Of a stretch of DNA of 5,128 nucleotides, positions 1 through 4,998 are shown in pieces. Origin of the DNA: Desulfobacteraceae bacterium. GTDB taxonomy: Bacteria > Desulfobacterota > Desulfobacteria > Desulfobacterales > DAOWNP01. The notes beneath the pieces are model-generated. The model saw only the letters and a list, made by a program, of their open reading frames with translations, searched no databases and had not been told where the DNA came from. Every line of letters starts with the position of its first letter. Position 1 is the first letter of the stretch. The position numbers and the translations under genes are program-made. The stretch spans positions 1 to 5,128 of the forward strand of contig DAOWNP010000197.1 in the NCBI GenBank assembly GCA_030642545.1. Reading direction: 5' to 3'.

Positions 1-168
1 GTTTTTGAGTTTTCAGATCGAACAAATCTAACCCCAATCTATGTGCCTATTTGTGGAAGTTATTTCATCCACGTTCCTAATATAAATTTACGTCAGTCTC
101 ACGCATTTCTGCTAAAGCTGAACTATAAAAATTTTAAACAAACTGAATTTCTCTGTTTTCCCGAATAA
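1..168 (+). CDS. Possible C-terminal fragment of an upstream gene (unrecognised)
   Basis: Frame 1 is open from the window edge for 55 codons and stops at TAA (166-168). The other two plus-strand frames hit stops within the first 30 bases. The inferred peptide begins VFEFSDRTNLTPIYVPICGS and ends in KQTEFLCFPE, with a mixed, protein-like composition. A stem-loop starts two bases after the stop, as expected at a gene end. I do not recognise the family and see no motif. In DNA this AT-rich a 55-codon open stretch can arise by chance in one of six frames, so this is tentative. Confidence 0.35.
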   Translation, partial: VFEFSDRTNLTPIYVPICGSYFIHVPNINLRQSHAFLLKLNYKNFKQTEFLCFPE

Positions 169-169
169 G

Positions 170-202
170 GATAATTTTGATTCCAGCCAAATCAAAATCA
201 TC
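170..202 (+). repeat. Stem-loop just after the partial upstream ORF
   Basis: The arms GATAATTTTGATT (170-182) and AATCAAAATCATC (190-202) pair over 13 positions with one mismatch, around a 7-nt loop (183-189). It begins 2 nt after the TAA at 166-168, which suits a transcription end or an mRNA 3' structure. No T-tract follows, so it is not a textbook intrinsic terminator. The remaining spacer to gene 1 (203-359) has no credible ORF. Confidence 0.45.
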
Positions 203-291
203 CGAGAAATAAATTAAACAGATTGTTACTTCAATGATTTTTTCTCAGGCTCAAGATAAAAAATTATTTTGATGTAGGAGCTCAGAAAATT

Positions 292-307
292 AGTGTTTTA
301 TGACACT
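292..307. promoter_or_regulatory. Small dyad in the gene 1 upstream region
   Basis: A perfect 5-bp dyad, AGTGT (292-296) and ACACT (303-307) separated by 6 nt, lies 53 bp before the gene 1 start. It overlaps ATGACA (300-305), a 5/6 match to a sigma-70 -35 hexamer, but no good -10 stands at the right distance. It could be an operator or a chance dyad. Genes 2 and 3 lack an obvious copy. Confidence 0.2.
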
Positions 308-331
308 CATTATATTTTTATAGATATTTAT

Positions 332-351
332 ATTACCCATTAAAGAAAGGA
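332..351 (+). promoter_or_regulatory. Leader element and ribosome binding site of gene 1
   Basis: AAAGGA (346-351) lies 8 nt before ATG 360, which fixes the start. The 20 nt ending at this site match the leaders of the two paralogues with three substitutions, so the translation-initiation region was duplicated with the gene. Confidence 0.7.
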
Positions 352-359
352 TCAAATTT

Positions 360-1436
360 ATGAAATCATGTAAATTATTTGTTATATCTATAGTTTTTTT
401 TATTTTAGTATTTGCATTTTATATCCCTCCTGTTTTGGCTGAAAACAGAACAGTTTTACGATTCGCTACTCTTGGACAAAAAGGTATTTCTGTAATGGTC
501 TATGTGGATAAAACGTTTATACCCACAATTGAAAAAGTAACTAATAAAGAGGTTACTCTTGATGTATATTGGGGGGCAGTTATGGGAGATGAAGAGGATT
601 ATATTGAAAAGATGCGTGTCAACCAGCTGCAGGGAGCTATGGTGACCGCTTCAGGCGGAATAACTGAAGCGGTTTGCCCTGATATGGCTGTACTTCAACT
701 TCCATTTTTATTTAATGCATGGGCATGGGATGAGGTAAAATATGTAAGAAATAACATAAAAGATGAATTATACAGTATGGCTGAAAAAAGAGGTTATAAA
801 ATTCTAATATTGATGGATCTTGATTTTGAACAACTCTATTCAACAAAATATAAAATTGATACACTTGAAAACCTTCAAAAAGCAAAGGTTTTAACACATG
901 CCGGTCGGCTGGAAGATCTGATGCTTAGATATCTTGGTATATCACCTGTTCCTGTAAATGTTCCTGAAGTTGTTTCATCTGTACGAACCGGTATAATAAA
1001 TGTTGCTATTTCACCATCTCTATGGTGGGTAGGAGCACAACTTTATCCTGTTACAAAGTATGTAAATCCATTGCCCATAAAATATGCCCCTGGCATGATG
1101 ATTCTTTCACTGGAAGCATGGAATAAGCTTTCAGAAAAAAACAGGCAAGCTATCTCTAATGCACTTCTTAAGTTAGAAAAAGAAGGAAATATTGTCATAA
1201 GAAATTGTAATAAAAATTCTTATAATGCAATGTTAAAATATGGAGTAGAGGAGATACATTTATCAGAACAGGAATTGTCTCTTTTTAAGAAAAAAACCAG
1301 ACCATTGTGGGATGAAATGGCAGGAGATATATATTCAAAAGAAATACTTGATAAAGTTTTAAATCTATTAAAAGAATATCGTTTGCAAAAACAAAACATA
1401 TTAAAAAACGAGGATAAAACAACTTCCCAATTATAA
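360..1436 (+). CDS. TRAP transporter solute-binding protein, DctP superfamily (paralogue 1)
   Basis: This is a predicted periplasmic solute receptor of a TRAP uptake system, 358 residues. A basic n-region, a hydrophobic core (about residues 6-20) and a VLA|E cleavage site after residue 27 form a type I signal peptide; Cys4 is not in a lipobox. The mature protein shows the DctP order: first strand TVLRFATLG (31-39), GDEEDYIEKMRVNQLQGA (76-93), LPFLFNAWAW (114-123), LENLQKAKVLTHAG (169-182), LGISPVPV (192-199), TGIINVAISPS (210-220) and VTKYVNPLPIKYA (231-243). The position expected to hold the carboxylate-binding arginine (the R of GLKxR in SiaP-like proteins) is Leu178. This agrees with TPAT-like family members, which from memory lack it, and argues against a simple C4-dicarboxylate ligand. 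Length is normal. The start is supported by AAAGGA 8 nt upstream. No membrane subunit is nearby. The ligand is unknown. Confidence 0.9.
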   Translation: MKSCKLFVISIVFFILVFAFYIPPVLAENRTVLRFATLGQKGISVMVYVDKTFIPTIEKVTNKEVTLDVYWGAVMGDEEDYIEKMRVNQLQGAMVTASGGITEAVCPDMAVLQLPFLFNAWAWDEVKYVRNNIKDELYSMAEKRGYKILILMDLDFEQLYSTKYKIDTLENLQKAKVLTHAGRLEDLMLRYLGISPVPVNVPEVVSSVRTGIINVAISPSLWWVGAQLYPVTKYVNPLPIKYAPGMMILSLEAWNKLSEKNRQAISNALLKLEKEGNIVIRNCNKNSYNAMLKYGVEEIHLSEQELSLFKKKTRPLWDEMAGDIYSKEILDKVLNLLKEYRLQKQNILKNEDKTTSQL

Positions 1437-1524
1437 ATCACAGATTCCAAGTCGTCTTTATCCGATCTAAAATCACAAAAAACATCAAAAGAGATTGCTT
1501 TCCATCCATTATAAACCTAAATTA

Positions 1525-1568
1525 ATATAATTTAAAAAAAACTTGACTATTGTTTTTTTAAATTATAT
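1525..1568. repeat. Long AT-rich stem-loop downstream of gene 1 (possible bidirectional terminator)
   Basis: The left arm (1525-1542: ATATAATTT, eight A, C) pairs with the right arm (1552-1568: G, seven T, AAATTATAT) over 17 bp with one bulged A, around the 9-nt loop TTGACTATT. The structure is almost symmetrical, with an A-run on one side and a T-run on the other, so it could act in either direction. It starts 88 nt after the gene 1 stop. The loop's TTGACT followed 17 nt later by TATATA (1566-1571) also resembles a sigma-70 promoter pointing toward gene 2. The two readings are not mutually exclusive. Confidence 0.5.
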
Positions 1569-1787
1569 ATAACTGTATCTTCTAATTTAATATATATTTA
1601 TATTCTTCTAATCTGATCCGGCTTCTAATTTAATCCTGTGATTTATTATGTAATTTCCTGTTTGTAAATTTAAGTTCCTTAAAGAAAACCTTGTTTTTAT
1701 ATAAAAGTAATATTCTGAATGCAGTACCTAACTCTTTAAGAGAGTTGTAGTTATTTTAAGATATTTCAAAGACATAGTTATCATCAA
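1569..1787. other. Non-coding AT-rich spacer with short repeats
   Basis: No credible ORF is seen. It holds three direct copies of CTTCTAAT (1579-1586, 1605-1612, 1622-1629), each continuing as a variant of YTRATMY. It also has two small hairpins: TTTAAG/CTTAAA (1669-1674, 1678-1683) and AACTCT/AGAGTT (1730-1735, 1741-1746). Their function is unknown; they may be operator-like or simply low-complexity DNA. Confidence 0.35.
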
Positions 1788-1801
1788 TAGTGTCTGGTTA
1801 G
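1788..1801 (+). repeat. Left terminal inverted repeat of the MITE-like element
   Basis: TAGTGTCTGGTTAG is the exact reverse complement of 2025-2038. If the outer bases CAA (1785-1787) and CTG (2039-2041) are included, the repeat extends to 17 bp with one mismatch. Confidence 0.8.
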
Positions 1802-2024
1802 AATCTTGAGAGAGGGAAGTTTACTTGTTTTTGTAGCGTAACGAATAAATTTCGTAGAATTTCTTAGTGCAGCACAACCAAAAAATTGCGATTGTTTGAG
1901 CGAGGCACGAGCGAATTTTACAATTTTGGCGAAGCAAACTTAAAAATTCAAGAAAATTATTCTAAAATAGCGGAAAAAACAAGTAACCTTTCCATATTTT
2001 GCCTATTTTGTTTCCGGTAATTTC

Positions 2025-2038
2025 CTAACCAGACACTA
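2025..2038 (-). repeat. Right terminal inverted repeat of the MITE-like element
   Basis: CTAACCAGACACTA is the exact reverse complement of 1788-1801. Inside it the two ends differ (GGAAATTACC on the right against AATCTTGAG on the left), so the element is not a simple palindrome. Confidence 0.8.
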
Positions 2039-2074
2039 CTGAATTATCATAGTTTATGTTTATAGCCTGCTTAT

Positions 2075-2094
2075 ATTAACTATTAAAAAAAGGA
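2075..2094 (+). promoter_or_regulatory. Leader element and ribosome binding site of gene 2
   Basis: AAAGGA (2089-2094) lies 8 nt before ATG 2103. The 20 nt 2075-2094 are identical to 3271-3290 upstream of gene 3, and differ at three positions from the gene 1 leader. Only 64 bp separate the MITE-like element from the start codon, so gene 2's promoter must lie in that stretch, inside the element, or further upstream. Confidence 0.7.
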
Positions 2095-2102
2095 TCTGAT
2101 TT

Positions 2103-3167
2103 ATGAAATTATGTAAATTATTTGTTTTATCTATAGCTTTTTTTATCACAGTATTTGCATTTTATATCCCTCCTGTTTTAGCTAAAAACAAAACAGTTTT
2201 AAGACTTGCTACTCTTGGTCAAAAAGGTATTTCCGCAGCAATTTATCTCGACAAAACTTATTTCCCTACACTTGAAAAAGCTGCAAATGGTGAAATTGTT
2301 TTTGACATGTATTGGGGTGGTGTTATGGGAGATGAAGAAGATTATCTTGAAAAGATGCGGGTAAACCAGCTGCAGGGAGCATTGGTTACAGCTTCTGGTG
2401 GAATAACAAAAGTGGTTTGTCCTGACATAGATGTACTAAAACTTCCGTTTTTATTTAATGCATGGGCATGGGATGAAGTAAAATATGTAAAAGATAATAT
2501 AAAAAATGAAATTTTTAGTAAAGCTGAAAAAAGAGGTTATAAAATTTTAACATGGATGGATCTTGATTTTGAACAGCTCTATTCAACAAAATATAAAATT
2601 GATACCCTTGAAAATCTTCAAAAAGCAAAGGTTCTCACACACGCTGGCCGTATGGAAGAAATTATGTTGAGATCCCTTGGTATATCACCTGTTCCTGTAA
2701 ATGTTCCAGAAGTTGTTTCATCTGTTAGAACCGGTATAATAAATGTTGCTATCTCACCATCTCTATGGTGGATTGGAGCACAACTTTATCCTGTTACAAA
2801 ATATGTAAATCCATTGCCTATAAAATATGCACAGTGCTTGATACTTCTTACAATGCAGGATTGGATGAATCTTTCAGAAAAAAGCAGAACAGCTATATTT
2901 GATGTACTATCTACATTGGAAGAAGGAATAAACGATAGTACAAGAAAATGTAATAAGAGATCATATAATGCCATGTTAAAATACGGAGTTAAAGAGATAC
3001 ATTTATCAGAACATGAAATGTCTCTGTTTAAGAAAAAAACAAGACCATTGTGGGATAAAATGGCAGGAGATCTATACTCAAGAGACATACTTGATAAGGT
3101 TCTTAATTTATTAAAAGAATATCGCATGCAAAAAAAACAAAACATATTAAGTTATAATAAATTCTAA
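2103..3167 (+). CDS. TRAP transporter solute-binding protein, DctP superfamily (paralogue 2)
   Basis: A 354-residue predicted periplasmic binding protein, aligned without gaps to its neighbours through residue 340. The signal peptide ends VLA|K at residue 27. It is the most divergent of the three, about 75% identical to paralogue 3 by hand count over 340 residues. Differences concentrate at 44-70 (SAAIYLDKTYFP), 103-113, 130-151 (ending ILTWMD) and 244-283 (QCLILLTMQDW in place of PGMVILSMEAW), segments that plausibly line the cleft between the lobes. Residues 191-243 are identical to paralogue 3. The usual arginine position is Leu178. Cys245 is unique to this copy, in addition to the shared Cys106 and Cys283. 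The tail after residue 340 is lysine-rich, with an eight-A run in its codons. It is probably co-transcribed with gene 3, 131 bp downstream. It may bind a different ligand from copies 1 and 3; this is inference. Confidence 0.9.
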   Translation: MKLCKLFVLSIAFFITVFAFYIPPVLAKNKTVLRLATLGQKGISAAIYLDKTYFPTLEKAANGEIVFDMYWGGVMGDEEDYLEKMRVNQLQGALVTASGGITKVVCPDIDVLKLPFLFNAWAWDEVKYVKDNIKNEIFSKAEKRGYKILTWMDLDFEQLYSTKYKIDTLENLQKAKVLTHAGRMEEIMLRSLGISPVPVNVPEVVSSVRTGIINVAISPSLWWIGAQLYPVTKYVNPLPIKYAQCLILLTMQDWMNLSEKSRTAIFDVLSTLEEGINDSTRKCNKRSYNAMLKYGVKEIHLSEHEMSLFKKKTRPLWDKMAGDLYSRDILDKVLNLLKEYRMQKKQNILSYNKF

Positions 3168-3298
3168 AAAAATAAAAATTTTGTCAGTAAAGAAAACAGT
3201 TTTACAACCTTGCAGCCCAAATTTTTCAAATAAAGAAGCTCTAATTATATTGGATAGAGGAAATAGATACATTAACTATTAAAAAAAGGAGCAGATTT
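3168..3298. other. Spacer between genes 2 and 3
   Basis: The 131-bp AT-rich gap has no convincing terminator, only a weak GTAAA/TTTAC dyad near 3187-3206. This favours read-through from gene 2 to gene 3. The only element clearly shared with the other copies is the final leader (3271-3290). Confidence 0.4.
3271..3290 (+). promoter_or_regulatory. Leader element and ribosome binding site of gene 3
   Basis: AAAGGA (3285-3290) lies 8 nt before ATG 3299. The 20 nt are identical to the gene 2 leader (2075-2094), while DNA immediately upstream is not obviously conserved. Confidence 0.7.
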
Positions 3299-4357
3299 AT
3301 GAAGTCATGTAGATTTTTTGTTATATCTGTAGTTTTTTTTATCATAGTATTTGCATTTTATATCCCGTCTGGTTTAGCTGAAAACAGAACAGTTTTACGA
3401 TTCGCTACTCTTGGACAAAAAGGTATTTCTGTAATGGTTTTTTTTGATAAAACCTTTATACCAAGAATTGTAAAAGCAACTGATGGAGAAGTACTTCTTG
3501 ATGTATATTGGGGAGGTGTTATGGGAGATGAAGAGGATTATATTGAAAAAATGCGGGTAAATCAACTGCAGGGAGCTATGGTTACAGCTTCAGGTGGAAT
3601 AACAGAAGCTGTTTGTCCTGACATGGCTGTGTTTCAACTCCCATTTTTATTTAACCCATGGGCATGGGATGAGGTAAAATATGTAAGAGATAATGTAAAA
3701 GATGAATTATTTGAGATGGCTAAAAAAAGAGGTTATAAAATTCTAGTATTTATGGATCTTGATTTTGAACAGATCTATTCAACAAAATATAAAATTGATA
3801 CCCTTGAAAATCTTCAAAAAGCAAAGGTTTTAACACATGCAGGTCGCCTGGAAGATCTGATGCTAAGATCTCTTGGTATATCTCCTGTGCCTGTAAATGT
3901 TCCAGAAGTTGTTTCATCTGTTCGAACCGGTATAATAAATGTTGCTATCTCACCATCTCTATGGTGGATTGGTGCACAACTTTATCCTGTTACAAAATAT
4001 GTAAATCCATTGCCCATAAAATATGCTCCTGGCATGGTAATTCTTTCAATGGAAGCATGGGACAAGCTTTCAGAAAAAAACAGGCAGGCTATTTCCAATG
4101 TACTTCCTAAGTTAGAAGAAGAAACAAATGTTGCCATAAAAAATTGTAATGAGAAATCATATAAAGCTATGGTGAAATATGGAGTAGAGGAAATACATTT
4201 ATCAGAACAGGAAATGATATTGTTCAAGAAAAAAACCAGACCATTGTGGGATGAAATGGCAGGAGATATATATTCAAGGGAAATACTTGATAAAGTAATA
4301 AATTTGTTAAAAGAATATCGCATGCAAAAAAATAAAAATGTATTAAGCTGCCAATAA
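3299..4357 (+). CDS. TRAP transporter solute-binding protein, DctP superfamily (paralogue 3)
   Basis: A 352-residue predicted periplasmic solute receptor, about 87% identical to paralogue 1 by hand count over 340 residues. The signal peptide has a phenylalanine/valine/isoleucine-rich core and a GLA|E cleavage site after residue 27. All shared blocks are present: GDEEDYIEKMRVNQLQGA (76-93), LPFLFNPWAW (114-123, with Pro120 where the others have Ala), LENLQKAKVLTHAG (169-182), TGIINVAISPS (210-220) and VTKYVNPLPIKYA (231-243). Leu178 again stands at the canonical arginine position. Cys106 and Cys283 are the conserved cysteines; Cys351 is in the variable tail. Main differences from copy 1 are SVMVFFD at 44-50, ILVFMD at 148-153 and scattered changes at 268-289. 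It is the last of the array and is followed by a convergent gene. No DctQ/DctM or TPR partner is seen, and the ligand is unknown. Confidence 0.9.
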   Translation: MKSCRFFVISVVFFIIVFAFYIPSGLAENRTVLRFATLGQKGISVMVFFDKTFIPRIVKATDGEVLLDVYWGGVMGDEEDYIEKMRVNQLQGAMVTASGGITEAVCPDMAVFQLPFLFNPWAWDEVKYVRDNVKDELFEMAKKRGYKILVFMDLDFEQIYSTKYKIDTLENLQKAKVLTHAGRLEDLMLRSLGISPVPVNVPEVVSSVRTGIINVAISPSLWWIGAQLYPVTKYVNPLPIKYAPGMVILSMEAWDKLSEKNRQAISNVLPKLEEETNVAIKNCNEKSYKAMVKYGVEEIHLSEQEMILFKKKTRPLWDEMAGDIYSREILDKVINLLKEYRMQKNKNVLSCQ

Positions 4358-4424
4358 AATTTTATATGTATAAGAATATATTTTTTTGCAAAACTAAAAA
4401 TTTGGATAAATTAGTATTTTACAT

Positions 4425-4477
4425 GTGCCTGTAGAGAAAATCTCAGATATGGTAATCTAATTATTTTCTTCAGGCAC
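4425..4477. terminator. Stem-loop between convergent genes (possible bidirectional terminator)
   Basis: GTGCCTG-TAG-AGAAAAT (4425-4441) pairs with ATTTTCT-T-CAGGCAC (4463-4477) through a GC-rich 7-bp base, a small bulge, then a 7-bp AT-rich stem. The loop contains its own AGAT/ATCT pair (4445-4448, 4455-4458). It lies 67 nt after the gene 3 stop and 33 nt beyond the convergent gene's stop, which suits a shared terminator. A T-run (4504-4512) lies 26 nt downstream on the plus strand, too far for a classical intrinsic terminator. It could instead be a processing or stability hairpin. Confidence 0.5.
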
Positions 4478-4510
4478 TATATGAAATTATTTATTCTTAT
4501 CTGTTTTTTT

Positions 4511-4984
4511 TTACTTTAAACTTTTATTATAATACTTTTTTGCCATTTGAAAAAACTTTTTAGGTTGTGGGACATCCTGATTTTCCGGTAATAATGATAA
4601 TTCTTTCAGCTTTTTCAGAGGTATTGAAAGATTTTTATCATATGCTCCTGATTGTTGAGCATTAAAAATAACTTGAGTTTTTATTGCCAAAGAAAAATAT
4701 GTGATCTGTTTTATTCCTTCATCAAATTGTAATTCAGATACAGCATTTTTTATCAATTTTGTTTTAGTTTGAAAAAAAGTTATACCTCTTTCTCCAACCG
4801 GTTTTTTTGAAAAAATCTCATTAGTTACAGCAGCTGCCAAAAGTCCGGCTTTGTCACTATCATAATAAGCACAATATTTTTTGTACAATCTGTTATAAGC
4901 ACCATGCATTGCATAATTTATTGCTGTATCAATCTGCTTGAAATATCTTTTCCCGTCAAAAAAGTTAAAAATAAAGTTTAACAA
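4511..4984 (-). CDS. Hypothetical protein, about 157 residues, convergent with the SBP array
   Basis: I do not recognise the family. The chosen start is TTG at 4984-4982 because AAGGGG (4998-4993) sits 8 nt upstream. The earlier in-frame GTG (4993-4991) overlaps that Shine-Dalgarno site and is a poor start, though it would add only three residues (160 in all). The stop is TAA (4513-4511). After a short aromatic, hydrophobic N-terminus (LNFIFNFF) the protein looks soluble and helical, rich in Lys, Tyr and Phe, with an Ala-rich stretch (AGLLAAAVTNEIF), a KPVGERG turn and a basic C-terminus (KKFFQMAKKYYNKSLK). There is no clear signal peptide, membrane span or catalytic motif. Its orientation opposes the binding-protein genes, so functional linkage is not implied. 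The composition is gene-like and the ORF uninterrupted. Confidence 0.65.
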   Translation of the reverse strand: MLNFIFNFFDGKRYFKQIDTAINYAMHGAYNRLYKKYCAYYDSDKAGLLAAAVTNEIFSKKPVGERGITFFQTKTKLIKNAVSELQFDEGIKQITYFSLAIKTQVIFNAQQSGAYDKNLSIPLKKLKELSLLPENQDVPQPKKFFQMAKKYYNKSLK

Positions 4985-4992
4985 ATAAAACA

Positions 4993-4998
4993 CCCCTT
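4993..4998 (-). promoter_or_regulatory. Shine-Dalgarno site that decides the start of the minus-strand gene
   Basis: On the minus strand AAGGGG is followed by 8 nt and then TTG (4984-4982). Its last G is also the first base of the upstream GTG candidate, which makes that GTG unlikely to be used with this site. Confidence 0.5.

Larger units (their letters stand above)
1788..2038. mobile_element. MITE-like non-autonomous element, 251 bp, with 14-bp terminal inverted repeats
   Basis: The ends TAGTGTCTGGTTAG (1788-1801) and CTAACCAGACACTA (2025-2038) are perfect inverted repeats. A second inverted pair lies inside them: TTACTTGTTTTT (1821-1832) and AAAAACAAGTAA (1975-1986). The interior looks unlike the surrounding spacer, with GC-richer patches and local symmetry: the ACGAA/TTCGT hairpin (1841-1845, 1851-1855), GTGC-A-GCAC (1867-1875), AAAATTG/CAATTTT flanking two GAGCGA direct repeats (1898-1903, 1909-1914). 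There is no ORF, so movement would need a transposase in trans. Flanking TTATCAT copies (1778-1784, 2044-2050) could be a target duplication, but the exact border is ambiguous by a few bases. The parent insertion sequence family is not identified. It ends 64 bp before gene 2. Confidence 0.75.

Noticed and set aside
394..401. T8 tract in the signal-peptide codons (also T8 at 3333-3340 and T7 at 2138-2144) as a phase-variation switch
   Set aside because: The runs encode the expected Phe/Val/Ile core of a signal peptide in AT-rich DNA, all three frames are intact, and tracts of this length are common here.
712..897. Minus-strand ORF inside gene 1
   Set aside because: It lies fully antisense to a well-supported TRAP binding-protein gene, has no ribosome binding site I would credit, and looks like a shadow of that gene.
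1220..1450. Minus-strand ORF over the 3' end of gene 1
   Set aside because: Equivalent antisense frames appear at 2786-3145 and 3982-4323 in the paralogues simply because the coding strand is conserved; they give no independent sign of coding.
3151..3282. Open frame between genes 2 and 3 (peptide containing KKTVLQPCSPNF), partly resembling the NRTVLRFATL start of the mature SBPs
   Set aside because: The likeness is limited to a few codons around GAAAACAG...TTTTAC, the frame has no good start or Shine-Dalgarno site, and the rest does not align. Probably coincidence, not a relic of a fourth copy.
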